Positions 1-12,240 of a stretch of DNA of 64,000 bases are shown piece after piece. Below the pieces are notes generated by a model. It was not told where the DNA came from, ran no database searches, and saw only the letters and a program-made list of their open reading frames with translations. Where the stretch lies: assembly GCF_000004195.4 (NCBI RefSeq), contig NC_030680.2, positions 145,059,545-145,123,544 of the forward strand, read 5' to 3'. The stretch is from Xenopus tropicalis (lineage: Eukaryota > Chordata > Amphibia > Anura > Pipidae). Within the stretch, counting starts at the first letter, position 1; each line of letters begins with the position of its first letter. Made by a program: the position numbers and the translations under genes.

Positions 1-222
1 CACTCTAATATTCTCTACGCGTCATAGGAAGTGGGGGAATGTATCATTTATGGGGGGCAATGCCTGTGTTGGGCATGTAATGTGGGTGTTGCCCAATTAA
101 GGGCCAGTATCTCAATAAACCCACAGTCCCCATGTCCATATTCCTTTGCTGCTTTGTGCACTGTTATACATATTTGGATAAATTATTAAGAATGCCCAGA
201 CATGTGCATAATGATATATATA
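1..222. other. intergenic flank
   Basis: No gene or recognisable repeat seen. It ends in a TATATATA stretch that forms the left target duplication of the following element. Confidence 0.5.
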
Positions 223-623
223 TAGTGATGAGCGAATCTGTTTCGCTTCGCCGGAAAATTCGCGAATCATTCAAAAGATCCGCGAAACGGCGAAAATGTC
301 ATGCGACAAAAAAAAATTTTCGCCCGCAGCTATTATTTTGTCACGCGGCTATTGTTTCGTTGTCCGTGGCTATTGTATTGTTGCCCGCGGCTATTATTTC
401 GTTGCCCGCGGCTATTATTTAGTCGCACGGCTATTCTTTTGTCGCCCGCGGTTATTATTTTCTCGCGCGACTATTCTTCTTTGACGGCAGCGACAATTTT
501 TGGACGTGCAGCGAATTTTTCCGCGGCAAATTTTTTCATCCGTTTTGGGAAACAATCCGCCAATGGCGAAACACGGAAATTTGCAGCGAATCCATGCCTG
601 GCGAAACATTTCGCCCATCACTA
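223..623. mobile_element. hAT-like MITE with TAGTGATG ends
   Basis: The left end reads TAGTGATGAGCGAA and the right end TTCGCCCATCACTA, an imperfect terminal inverted repeat. Both sides are flanked by TATATATA (215-222 and 624-631), an 8-bp target duplication as expected for hAT transposons, although in a TA-rich context this could be chance. The same kind of ends recurs at 47822-48262. No transposase is present, so it is non-autonomous. Confidence 0.65.
312..500 (+). repeat. internal 21-bp minisatellite, about 8 to 9 copies
   Basis: A degenerate 21-bp unit close to CCCGCGGCTATTATTTCGTTG repeats through the middle of the MITE. Open frames across it are a by-product, because 21 is a multiple of three and no frame is broken; they are not taken as genes. 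Confidence 0.75.
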
Positions 624-947
624 TATATATATATACAGAATAAACTGATTACTATATATAACATATGCCCTGATGAGAAACCAGACGGAGCGGCCCATGT
701 CTGCCCTCTGTTCCGTGTGGGGTCAGGGTGTCAGGGATCACACATTCTGAGTGTTGGTTTTGCGATTAGACTTGCTTGTCTGCCAGACACTTACATCACA
801 CAAACAGGCTGGGAGAGACGGGACAGCTCTGAGTCTGGGCCTGGGGACAGCTGGGTCACTACTTAGCATAGGAGCTGCCACCTTAGTTGCCCCAATACCC
901 AGCACAACAGCACCCTGGCCCAAAACCTCAGTGGGGGAATGTAAACA
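624..947. other. no gene seen
   Basis: Unique-looking sequence with no coding signal or repeat that I can name. Confidence 0.4.
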
Positions 948-1292
948 TTAAAGGTGTTTTTCATCTTTAGAATAAGGTAGAGAGTAATATGCAATAATTG
1001 GTCGTCATTTTTTATAATTTGTAGATTTGAATAGGAGAGGGACTGAATAGAAAAACAAGGTATAAAAGGTAACAACAACAATAAAACTGTAGCCTCACAG
1101 AGCCATAGTTTCTTTGACTGCCGGGGTCAGTGACCCCCATTTGAGAGTTAGAAGAAAAAGGCAAATAGATCAAAAACTATAAAAAATAAAAAATGAAGAC
1201 CAATTGAAAAGTTGTTTAGAATAGGCAGTTATACATAATAAATATATATATAACATACTAAAAGTTAACTTAAAGGTGAACCACCCCTTTAA
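948..1292. mobile_element. T2-type MITE
   Basis: Begins TTAAAGGTG and ends CACCCCTTTAA, the TTAAAGGRR-type ends typical of the Xenopus T2 MITE group. The interior (caatag/ggctgccggggtcagtgac core) is shared with copies near 5963-6275, 7450-7765 and 8475-8945. Confidence 0.7.
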
Positions 1293-1672
1293 TGAAATAA
1301 TGTGTGCATTGCCAATAGTTTTTTTCTTTTTTAACATTTTTTTCTATTCACAATGCATAACATTTCCCTAAAACTTTATTGAGCAGCCCAGCTGGGGCAT
1401 AGAACATACAGAGCAGAAGGTTTTGGACACCCCTAGATTCTCCACTAGAGGGAGCTGTACTTGCTTCTCTCTATAAAGGGTGAGAGGAAAGAACAGTTCA
1501 TATGGGGGAACCCTAAAAGTGCAGGGTTCTATTTGTGCTGTTTTCTTTAGAACCCAAAGCAATTAAAATTGTGATGCCAACTAGCAAGTTTTTTTGGCAT
1601 CTTCAGGGTCCAAAAGAAACACCTAGGTCCCACTCTCACAGTAATGAAAGTGAGACAGTGCTACATATAGAG
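1293..1672. other. no gene seen
   Basis: AT-rich intergenic sequence without a supported feature. Confidence 0.4.
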
Positions 1673-1958
1673 CAGGGATCCCCAGCCTTTTATACTCATG
1701 AGCCACATTTAAATGGAAAAAGTGTTGGGGAGCAACACAAGCATGAAAAAGTTCCTGGGGGTGCCAATAAGGGCTATGATTGCTACTTAATAGCCCCTAT
1801 GTGGACTGGCAGCCTACAGAAGGCTCTGTTTGGCAATATACTTGGTTTTATGCAACCAAAACTTACCTCCTTACCAGAAATTCAATAATAAGAACCTGCT
1901 TTGAGGCCCCTGGGAGCAACACCCAAGGGGTTGGGGAGCTACTGGTTGGGGAACACTG
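1673..1958. mobile_element. hAT-type MITE (CAGGGNTCCCCAACC family), copy 1
   Basis: Left end CAGGGATCCCCAGCC and right end GGTTGGGGAACACTG form the terminal inverted repeat. The flanks ATATAGAG and ATAGAGAG are a nearly matching 8-bp target duplication. The interior is shared with 52892-53198 and 57581-57858, with a partial copy at 5848-5962 and an inverted degenerate copy near 27385-27620. Confidence 0.75.
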
Positions 1959-4900
1959 ATAGAGAGGCATATGTGGGAATAGAAAGGGGCTGATAGGAAC
2001 TGCCCATACCGGGGCCCACTAGAGTGAGACCATCAGGAGATCTTCTTGTACAAAGTGCAAAAATAAGCCCAGTTTGCCATTTTTTTTATCCACAATGCAA
2101 CACCCCTGCCCATTGCTTATGAGGTAAGGGGTGGCATTTAAGTAGCCAACAAACATAGGTGTATGGCATTTTATCAAGTGTCATTCTGTCCCTATCAAAG
2201 TGCCTACTGTTAGTAAATGAGCCCTGTGGCAGCAGCGGTTACGGCACATTGCAGAGCTTGCTTGCTGTTCTCACATATTCATAGAGCTTTGTTAAATATT
2301 ATTCTCTGTCTACTCTGTCTTTCTTTTTCCTTGTTTAGAAACAACTTCAATCAATGTAAAATTGTTTGTTCTACACAATCTTATGAGAAACAGCAGATGG
2401 CGCCAACGTATAAGATCGTTAGAATTTTCTAATGCATGTGACAGGTTGGCTACCTTGCATCTATCCATATAATATATGGATATACTATCTATATAAAATT
2501 CCCTTTCTGCTTGGCACCAATCCTTTCCTATTATACAGAGCATAGTTTGGACATGTATGAGGCCAAAATGACCTTATAGACCAATATCTGCTTGGCCCAC
2601 ATGTGATCTAATTGGTGGGCCAAATCAGCTGGATGCTTCTATATTGTTTAAGGAGTCAGAGCCAACAGTACAGAGAATATAAGCACCGAGACAGATACTA
2701 CTTTCAGTCACAATTACATTTACCAATAACTTCTGAAAAGTGTTTGGGTAAAGTTACCCTTTAACAGTGCTTCAAAAAGATCTTTTCATTGCTAATCAGT
2801 TGTAACAAAGACACAAATCAGGCATCATAATTCATAAACCATAGTGATAAGGGACTTCAGATAAGGTACTGGGGCATTAGTAAGCCAAGTCGTACAATCC
2901 ATCCCTTCCTGCAAGGGTTAATCTGTGACTCTCGCAGCCCCGTGTCAGAACAGCGAAGCAGCGCAATTCCCTTCATAATTTCAATATCTCACTTCTCTGT
3001 GAATAGAAATATGTATCTGTGAAGTGCAGCGCTGCTATGTACTAAGCCAATGTTACCGCCGGCAGGTATGTTCATGCCTGGGGGGGTCAGTACATTAGAT
3101 GGGGCCGGGGCATGCTCAGTCAGCTTAGCAGTTAGATTTTTGGGAAGTGGGGGCTGTTGATCACATGAACTGAAAGCCATGTGACTTTATAACAATGAAC
3201 CACAGAATGGGTTGATTTTTTTGTTCACAATTAATGCATTTTTTTTTAAACATTATGGTTATTATTATAATGGAATTATTGGACAAAACACTGAATTTTG
3301 GGCAAAACCTGGCAAATTGCACACTTTATTCATTGCACGCTTTATTCATTACACGCTTTATTCATTGCACTTCAATTGCTTCAATTTTTAGTACATTTAC
3401 TACATTTGGACATCAGTGGGATTTTTTGCTGCAAGTTCTTTCCTACTGTTACTGAAATGGGCAGAGAGTGTTTGTGCCTAAAGAATAGGGGGGGCACATT
3501 TTACACCGAACACCTGAAATGAACTGAGCCAGACTTTGCCGATTGCATCTGATCTGAACCAGGTCAGATTGGGGGGTGCAAGGCCCACCGGGGCTGCCGC
3601 CCCAGGGGCCCGCACCCCCAAGGTGCCCCTGCCGGCCGTGTCACCCCCACCACCCGCCCGACGTCCTCCCCTGAGTGCACGTAAGTGAAACGCGTCAGGG
3701 AGGACATCGATGGACAGGGGAAGCGGCAGCAGGGATCGTGTCTGGTGATTGCACTTGAAATTGCACTTTTCTTACTGCACTTGTGGCCTTAAAGGTGCCC
3801 TAGTGTCTCCCAGCGCCTGATTCCATCAAACTCAGTCCAACTTGCGTAGAGCTGTTAGCTCAGAAGAACTGCTGTAAATACTAACTAATGTAAGGACTAC
3901 AGTGCAATCAGTCTGCCCCTTTATATTCTCTGTACTTCTGGTTCTGACTACTGACACAATGTAGCAGATGTTAACTGATTATAGACCAGGAGGAGTACTG
4001 ACTTCTGCTATATAGCAAAGGGATCTTTCCCAGCTGAACATACCCTTTCAACACACCCGTGAGTAGGCACTAAACGGTATTGTACGGTAGCCAGCTTTGG
4101 CTTGTATTCAAGCAAGGGAGCCACACCGTTATCCAATGCAAAGAGGGCAGTTTAACCTGAGCCCAATGCTCATTCTAGTGCAGTGTCTCTGCTAATTCTA
4201 GAACAGAGAACTAATCCAGTATTTGGTTCTGGCATCATTCCAGTCCCACGACTGTTTGCAGGATTCGCCCAAATCCCCATTGCCTGGCACGTCATGTGAC
4301 TTTACAGCAATGTACAACAACAACAAGTGACACATTTTTCTTCATATTTTCATAGGAAAACTTTATTCAAAGAAATAACTTTCATGCCCCCCCCCCCTGC
4401 GATGCTGATGCCAGAGGTCTGCCCCGGTTTTATTGACTGTTTGGAGGGTAAGAGAAGAAGCCGGTACAGATCAACAACAAAGAAAGCCCCGGTGTTCGTT
4501 ATGTATAATTAAGTGGTATTGAATGCACTTAGCTGCTAGCAGTAATTAACTTTGTCACTTAACTAATGAGAATCAATTCTAGTGCACTGGGAAGGGGGGC
4601 GAGGTGGCTTTAAAAGGGCTACTGACCAATAATAGTTTGTAGAAAGTGATAAACTTTATATATGGAGCTTTATTTGTGAGAGATCCCATGTCTGATGCAC
4701 AAAAAAAAACCTATCCATAAATAAAGGCCAAGCAAGCCTTCTGCCATGTTTTATAATGACTTGGCCACTAGGGGCACTGTTTCAATCTTTATTATTTTGA
4801 TCTGATTTATTTATTTAATGTAGAATTTTCATATCTGACATGGAAGTATCATCCCTGTAGATTCTACTTTTCTGGGTTCTTGTTGCCCCTATGGGAAAAA

Positions 4901-5847
4901 CACCTTGCGAGGCAATGCTTTGTGGTATCCAGCAAATAAAGTGTTAGACATGCTCTCTGATGTTCATATTTTGGACCATTCTTTATACATCTCTTCATAT
5001 TTCCTCTTGAGTCTCTTATATAAATGGGGTAAATGGGGAATGGCCACGGTATAAGCATACAAGCCAATGGAAGTGTGAGCAGGAGATTGCCCCAGGAAAA
5101 AGTACAAGGGGGCAACATGGCTACACCCTAAGGAGCACCTTTCAGTCAAAGTAATGATGGGAGCTGGAAGGCTGCAGGTCAACAACCCTGCCATAAAGTA
5201 AGACTTGCACAGAAGCAGATCTTATTTCAATAACACATTGATACACAGCTCTGATAATAATAGCAACGGTATATATTTCCCCTTTATTGTGTAGGGGCCA
5301 AACCTGTACAGCAGAGGGTTACTGAGTGTTTAAAAGTGCATACAAATAATGTGGTTGTTTCCAAGTGGAAGAAGTGCTGTACTTTATAGACAACAAAGGG
5401 GTTTGTTAATGTAGCACTGTCTGAATTGCAGCGATAAGGCCGGAGCTGCCACGGTGCAGAATTTGGGTTTGTTGGGGAGCAAGGAGTTTAGCATCTGTGC
5501 TGGAAGATTGGGAAATCAGCGCAAATGCTGCCTTTGTACCCCAGTTATTCAGCTTTCGGCTCAGAGCATCAATAGGTATATTTCCAAAGGCTTCCATTTG
5601 TGTTTGTAACGGGAAAAAAATAAAATATTCCAAGTTTTTATCTTCACACGCCGCAGTCACCAGTTCCCCCATTGATGTGCGTTACAACAGGAATTCGCTT
5701 GAATAATATCCCATGGTTATTGCATTATCTACAGTGTGCCCATGTATAGCTGCCTTCAGGATTCTCTCACTGAGCGCCATTGGGGCAATGGAAATGGGGA
5801 AAACTATTTGGAGTACTTGGAGAAATATGGAGTCATTGAGCTTGCCA
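1959..5847. other. intergenic, no gene supported
   Basis: Short chance reading frames only. A GC-rich patch lies at about 3560-3720 and a repeat-free, TAATTA-containing stretch at about 4480-4570. No exon with splice borders and a recognisable protein was found. Confidence 0.4.
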
Positions 5848-5962
5848 TAGGCGTAACTTTATCTCAAAAATAAGCACCTGCTTTGAGGCCACTGGGAGCA
5901 ACATCCAAGGGGTTGGGGAGCAACATGTTACCCCTGAGCCACTGGTTGGGGATCCCTGCTGT
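5848..5962. mobile_element. hAT-type MITE, 3' fragment
   Basis: Only the right part of the CAGGGNTCCCCAACC family is present, with the shared aaataagcacctgctttgagg segment and the end GGTTGGGGATCCCTG. It directly abuts a T2-type fragment. Confidence 0.6.
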
Positions 5963-6275
5963 AGAGAATACTATTCTGAGACAATTTGTAATTGGTCTTT
6001 TTATTATCTATTATCTAAGAAAGACAGGAATATGAATATGAGGAGGACATAAATAGAAAGAAAAGTATTAAAAAATAACAGTAACAATACAATTTTAGCC
6101 TCACAGAGCAATAGTTTTTTGGCTGCCGGGGTCAGTGACTCCCTTTGGAAAGTTGGAAAGGGAGAGGAAGGCTAATAATTTAAAACCTATAACAAATAAA
6201 AAATGAAGGCTGATTGAATAGTTTCTAAGAATAGGCCATTCTATAACATTATTAGTTACCCTGAAGGTGAAGTGT
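5963..6275. mobile_element. T2-type MITE, degenerate copy
   Basis: Shares the ggctgccggggtcagtgac core and the flanking sequence with 948-1292. The terminal TTAAAGG is no longer clear. Confidence 0.55.
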
Positions 6276-7449
6276 GAGTGGAAGGCCGCAAGGGATTTAC
6301 AAGTGTGACCAGAAGGCCAGAGGATTTGTGAGTGCAAGTAGGCAGGGGTGCGAGCAGAAAGGTGGGCTGTTGGGGTACCGAGTCAAGTAGTATTGCATTG
6401 AATGGCAATTAGGGTCAGAACTAGGGGAAAGCAGAAGGGGTATGTACCTGGGGGCAACAGTGGGGAGGCACAACACATGTAGCTCTTCTGTTTGCTACCC
6501 CTAGTTCAGGGCCCAGGAGGAAGCCATTTTCAGGGTTAGGAGCAGGGGTCTGGGGTTCTAGTCACTCTCTGTCATAACTCTGCCACCTGATTGTCCCCAA
6601 GCCCTCTTTGTGAGAGTGCACTCACCCATGCGAGTGGGCATGCAAGGGGAGTGAAAGGCAGTTTGCCTCAGATGCACTTTCCCCGTGGCCAGGCACTGGC
6701 AACACTAATTGGTTCAGCTCTGATCAGGCCAGGCCTAATCCCCAACATCACTGCCCAACCTCACTAATGCTCTTGTGGCTGAATAGAGGCAACTCCCACA
6801 AACAATGTCCCAACCTCTAGTGGGAACCCCCCCAGAAGATTAGGGGCTGCAAAGGCAGGGGCAACTTCTTATTAACTCCCTTGGTTTGGAATGAGAAGCT
6901 GGGCAGGCATTGGTCCCCATACTTATGATCATGTAGTGTACCTGTATGCCCCTTTCCCTGTCAGGCACACAAGGGTGCAATATTAAAAACAACAGTATTT
7001 TCAAAATAATTTGCAAAATAGCAGCCAAGGGCTCAGCCAATGAAGCGTCTCAGTTATAAATAATGGCGAAGCAGATGGAGCAGAACGGAGACTAAATGAG
7101 GATTCTTGGCCGGCATCTGCTAATAATCAGGTTAAGGCAGAAACGTAATGGCTATTTACCTTTATGAAAAGTACATTTATTGTGTATTTGTGTGCAATCT
7201 CCTGCTAATAGACTATTTGCTGCGCCGTGCCGTACACGAGGAAAAGCCCATTTTCTATTTGTTATCAAGCAATTGCCATTTCCCAAAACCACAGAGATCA
7301 CAAGTCTTAACGGATTCAACAGAACTGAAGACAAGAAACAATTTGTTGCTATATTTACACTGATCCAATTGGCCACTTCTCTCTTGGGTGGCAGTTCCAT
7401 CATCCTGTAGCTTTAGATGAGTGACCCTCGGTCTTCATTTTTTATTTCC
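6276..7449. other. intergenic, no gene seen
   Basis: No supported exon. The repeat-free part at about 7050-7230 could be a conserved non-coding block, but that is only an impression. Confidence 0.35.
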
Positions 7450-7765
7450 TGTGGGTTTTGAATGATTTAGCTTTTTGTCCAGCGGCTTTCCACTTTGGAA
7501 TTTCAGCATGTATCTGTTGCTAGAGTCCAAATTACCCTAGCAACCAGGCAGTGGCTCCATGAGAGACTGGAAAATGAATCGGAGAGGGACTGAATAGATA
7601 AAGAATAAATAAAAAAAAACCCAATAACAATACAATTGTAGCTTTACAGAGCAAATGTTTCTGGCTGCTGGGGTCAGCGACCCCCGTTGTAAAATCTGGA
7701 AAGGGTTAGAAGAAAAAGGCAAATAATTAAAAAAACTATAAGAAATAAATAATGAAGACTAATAT
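7450..7765. mobile_element. T2-type MITE, degenerate copy
   Basis: Carries the gctgctggggtcagcgacccc core and the adjoining aatgaagac segment of the same T2-type family as 948-1292. Confidence 0.55.
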
Positions 7766-7934
7766 TCATTACACATTGTCTATGCTTTTAAAATTATTTG
7801 TAAATGTAATTTCGGTAGAAAGCAGCATCTGTGTACAATGTACTAGAAGCCAGCAGATCAACAGCCCCGGAGGAGAACTGACCTCTGCTACATTGTTTCA
7901 CAAATCAGGACATAAATGCATAAACAAATACTGC

Positions 7935-8474
7935 TTTAGCCCCACACAACACAGAAACCCCTAATATCCCTATCCCTGTAATCTGTTCCTTCAAAAAGTA
8001 GGAATAAATCCCATGTTTATAGGCTGAAATCCAGCTGCAAAACAGTTCTTCTCTTTCTGCATCATTTGAAATCCTGGCAGGGGAGGAGGGACTAAAACAT
8101 TGATGTTACAAATTGTAACAACTTCTCCCCAGCTTACAGACAGCATGCAGGAACTACATAACCCACAATGCATTGCACTGGGATGTTCCTTTCCTTATTG
8201 ACATCACGTGTGCAGCAGGGAATTGTGGGATTGGGAGGAGGCAGGCTGAAGGCAGGCTGAGGGACAGGCAACTAATGTTACAGTTTATTTGAGTCACAAA
8301 GTAGTCAGCCAATCAGCAGGGGGGGAACAGGGGGTGGGGCTTAGGGGACAGGGGGCGGGGCTTAGGGAACTGTTCCAAACCAGATTATTACATTAAACAT
8401 CATGAAAAGGCTGCATATTTTTAATTGATGTATATTGCAAAGTTGCTTGAAATTACGTTTACTTTTCAAAAAGA
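7935..8474. mobile_element. T2-related element, family B, copy 1
   Basis: About 540 bp almost collinear with 33209-33750, with shorter copies at 31507-31690 and 49266-49490. Shared blocks include the cagcatgcaggaactacata and cagccaatcagcagggg segments. It lies directly against the next T2-type element. Confidence 0.65.
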
Positions 8475-8945
8475 TTAAAGGGGTGGTGCACCTTTAAGTT
8501 AAGTTTTAGTATGTTATAGAATGACCAATTCTAGACAATTTTTCTTAATTGGTTTTCATTATTTTTTTTTTTTTATAGTTTTTGAATTATTTGCTTTCAT
8601 CTTCTAACTCTTTCCAAGTGGGGTTACTGACCCCGGCAGCCATAAAACTATTGCTTCTCGAGGCCATTCTATTGTTACTGTTACTTTATAATACTTATTT
8701 TTATATTCAGGCCCTCTCCTTTTCATATACCAGGATCTCATTTAAACCACACCCTGGTTGCTAAGGTAACTTGAACCTTAGCAACCAGATAGCAAGTAAA
8801 ATTCCAAACTGGAGAGCTGCTGAACAAAAAGTGAAATAATTCAAAAACTCAAGCAATAAAAAATGAAGACCAATTGCAAATTTTGTCAGAATATTACTTT
8901 CTACATCATACTAGAAGTTAACACAAAGGCGAACAACCCCTTTAA
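8475..8945. mobile_element. T2-type MITE, full-length copy
   Basis: Begins TTAAAGGGGTGG and ends CAACCCCTTTAA, a clear TTAAAGGRR terminal inverted repeat. The middle holds a small hairpin, ggttgctaaggtaac facing ccttagcaacc, which resembles an RFX X-box. Confidence 0.75.
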
Positions 8946-9101
8946 GTGTTTAGGTGGAGTTTCCCTTTAAGCAGAAAACATAAGAACAATCAGTTTTTTG
9001 AGTGGATGTCTCCAAATCATTCTTTTCCTTTCCAGCCTATAACATATTATTTTGCATTGATTTATAAAAGCGAAATTAACAAACCTGACACTATTTATGA
9101 T

Positions 9102-9970
9102 GTACAGGTAACCCATTATCCAGAAAGTTCCGAATTACGGAAAGTTCATCTCCCATAGACTCCATTATAAGCAAATAATTCACATATTTAAAAATAATTT
9201 CCTTTTTCTCTGTAATAATAAAATAGTACCTGTACTTGATCCCAACTAAGATATAATTACCCCTTATTGGGGGCAGAACAGCCCTATTGGGTTTATTTAA
9301 TGGTTAAATGATTCCCTTTTCTCTGTAATAATAAAACAGTACCTGTACTTGATCCCAACTAAGATATAATTACCCCTTATTGGGGCAGAACAGCCCTATT
9401 GGGTTTATTTAATGGTTAAATGATTCCCTTTTCTCTGTAATAATAAAACAGTACCTGTACTTGATCCCAATTAAGATATAATTACCCCTTATTGGGGGCA
9501 GAACAGCCCTATTGGGTTTATTTAATGGTTAAATGATTCCCTTTTCTGTGAAATAATAAAACAGTACCTGTACTTGATCCCAACTAAGATATAATTACCC
9601 CTTATTGGGGGCAGAACAGCCCTATTGGGTTTATTTAATGGTTAAATGATTCCCTTTTCTCTGTAATAATAAAACAGTACCTGTACTTGATCCCAACTAA
9701 GATATAATTACCCCTTATTGGGGGCAGAACAGCCCTATTGGGTTTATTTAATGGTTAAATGATTCCCTTTTCTCTGTAATAATAAAACAGTACCTGTACT
9801 TGATCCCAACTAAGATATAATTAATCCTCCATTGGAGGCAAAATAATCCCATTGGGTTTATTTACTGTTAAAATATTTTTTTAGCAGATGTAAGGTAGGA
9901 GAATTACAGAATTCCTTATCTGGAAAACCCCAGGTCCTGAGCATTCTAGATAATGGGTCCCATACCTGTA
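9102..9970 (+). mobile_element. TIR element with internal 112/113-bp tandem repeats, copy 1
   Basis: The left end TACAGGTAACCCATTATCC and right end GATAATGGGTCCCATACCTGTA form a terminal inverted repeat around a tandem array. Related copies lie at 29942-30838, 43513-44186, 61979-62984 and 63571-64000, with fragments at 15795-15890 and 22588-22710. No transposase is present. I do not know a certain family name. Confidence 0.7.
9211..9840 (+). repeat. 112/113-bp tandem array, about 6 units
   Basis: Each unit starts near tgtaataataaaacagtacc and contains ccccttattggggg and cagccctattgggtttattt. Length varies by one base with a run of four or five G. The last unit is diverged (aatcctccattggaggc). 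Confidence 0.9.
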
Positions 9971-11086
9971 CCATTGATCCTGACCCCGGGACACTTACTC
10001 ATTGCCCAGCTGCCTGGGGCAGTACCTGATAAGGTGGCCAATAGTATTGCAGTCTCAGGCATCCGGTATATCAGTGAACTTATGTTCATTCAGAATTTAA
10101 TAGCAGTTATTGAACAATAGGTTGATCTGTAAGCTTCATCCAGGGCAATCTGGTTAATTCAATTTTAGGTGTCACAATAGTTTTCTCTTACAGTAACTTT
10201 ATATTAATTCTCAAGGACTGGGGGGCATTTACCTTGTATCTTCTTCTCAGCATTGACCCCCACTTTCTGTTTACATGTTTAATCCTCATTCCCATATAGA
10301 TACAGGGCTCCAGAGATCACCTTCTGTGCATTCATTGATCTACATGGATGTCAGCCCTTTTATCTCTTGATCCTTGTTCAATATCCACATTGTTTCTGTA
10401 TCTCTCCGGCTCAAACTATCACTGTATTCTACATGAAATGTAAAAGAAGAAAACCCCCACAATGTGTTAATGGTATGTGACGATGCATATGTTATCCTCC
10501 CGTCGGACTAGAAATTAATGTTTAATAATGTATAATTAAATAAAGCAGCAATAATCTGTATTGATTTAATGCATGACGGGACTGATTGAAAAGATTGCCT
10601 TTCCGGGGCCGATGTTCCTAGGCTGGTACTATGGTATGCTGTTTAAAGATTCCCTGAATAATTCAGCAGTGTTTGGCTTCTGATATGTGCACGGGGAATC
10701 TTTCCGCCTCAGGGAAGCAACCGGACTGGTAGATTAATACATTCAAGCGTAAAACTACTTCTTGACATGGAAAAAATAGTACAGAAGGGTATTGAACAAC
10801 CTGGCTTAACAAAAAGAGAGAATGTTTCTGTAGAACATAGCGAGGGATTCAGTGGCGTGACTTTCCTACAGAGTAGGGAGACCCCTAATGCAGCCTGGGA
10901 TCTCCCAGCGGCCATTACACGTCAAGGGAGGGTGTTGTTCTTCTCTGGTTGCTTCTGTTTTAACTTTTACTTAATTGCAATTTAGATTTTCTTATATCTG
11001 AATTTAATGAAGTTAAAGTCCCTGTGAAACTGTTACCTGGATAAAGTTCTTGTGGATGATTTTGATGGAATAACATTGTGCACTTT
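9971..11086. other. intergenic, candidate conserved non-coding block
   Basis: No gene seen. The stretch 10440-10720 is repeat-free and contains several TAAT/ATTA and GATTGA type sites of the kind bound by homeodomain proteins. Conservation is not tested. Confidence 0.3.
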
Positions 11087-11570
11087 ACTATACCCCCAAA
11101 CAATGTAGGTCTCTATATAAATATACTGCATAAACAGCTCATATGTAAAACCCTGCTTCATCTAAATAAACCATTTTCATATAAATATACTTATTTAGCA
11201 GTATGTGCCATTGGGTAATCCTAAATAGGAAACTGCCATTTTATGTACTAAGGGCCGCCCCCTGGGATCATAGGACTCACAGTGCACACAAACAAGCCAA
11301 GGCACACATACATGCTAGGCCCCATCAGCCAATGAATGGACAGAGTTCTGCCTTTTACTCCCACACTACTTCCTGTTACAGTCAGAGCTGCATCACTTCC
11401 TGTCAGCTGATCTCTGAGGGAGCCCACATCACTAAATGGTGGCTCAAGGGAAAGGATGTAAAAGGGCAATATTTATTGATATATATATTCCAGTTTGGCG
11501 ATTCTTTAATAGGTCACTTAACATAACATAAACTGTCTGTTGGTTACGTATTCATTCTGGGGGTATAGTT
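11087..11570. mobile_element. 490-bp MITE, copy 1
   Basis: Begins ACTATACCCCCAAACAATG and ends CATTCTGGGGGTATAGTT, an inverted repeat of about 14 bp. It is nearly identical over its length to 23866-24359. The 107-residue frame inside it is not a gene, as most of it is repeated in the other copy. Confidence 0.75.
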
Positions 11571-11874
11571 TCCCTTTAAATGTCTAAAAGGTTTGGGCAC
11601 CACTGAATAAGAGGGAACGTCAAGAGATAGTTGTCAATAGGAACTTTAGGTTAACAAATCTGCTTGCCAATGGAGTTTGGTGTGGGGTGGATGAACTTGT
11701 CTGTGTTATTAGACTATTCACCACCTAAATGACTGCTTGGCACCCATGCCAAGCAAGTGATGAAGGTCAAGCAGTTGAATAGGAAAAGTGCTATAAGACC
11801 ACCCATCTTTAATAAGTGTCTCTTGTCCAACGTCTGTATATACTATGCAGTTTTGATTTCCACTGCTCAAATGT
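11571..11874. other. no gene seen
   Basis: Short spacer between a MITE and a LINE fragment. Confidence 0.4.
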
Positions 11875-12240
11875 AATATTATTGAATTAGAGAGAGTGCA
11901 CAGAAGCTTGTAAAAGGCATGGGAATTCTCAGTTATGAAGAAAGACTGGCGCAGTTGGGTCTGTTGGAGAAGAGGCACTTGGAGGGGAATATGATAACTA
12001 TGTATAAAAATATAATATATATAATAATCTCTCAAGTGCTTTGTTTACCAGTAGGCCCTTCCATTAGACACAAGGGCATCCATTTCGATTAGAAGAAAGG
12101 AGGTTCCATCTAAGTATTCGGAAAGGATTTGTTACAGTGAGAGCTGTGAGGTTGTGGGATTCCCTCCCCGAATCGTACTGGCAGATACATTATATAACTT
12201 TAAGAAGGGGCTGGATGGTTTTTAGCAAGGGATGAAATAC
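11875..12240 (+). mobile_element. CR1-like LINE, decayed 3' end of ORF2
   Basis: Broken frames on the plus strand follow the order of the CR1 ORF2 carboxy end: ERVHRSL-like segment, SYEERLAQLGLLEKR, then a valrLWDSLP-like segment and FKKGLDGF. Frames shift several times, so it is dead. Confidence 0.7.

Noticed and set aside
11203..11526. 107-residue frame
   Set aside because: Lies in a MITE; the other copy at 23984 has the same frame broken.
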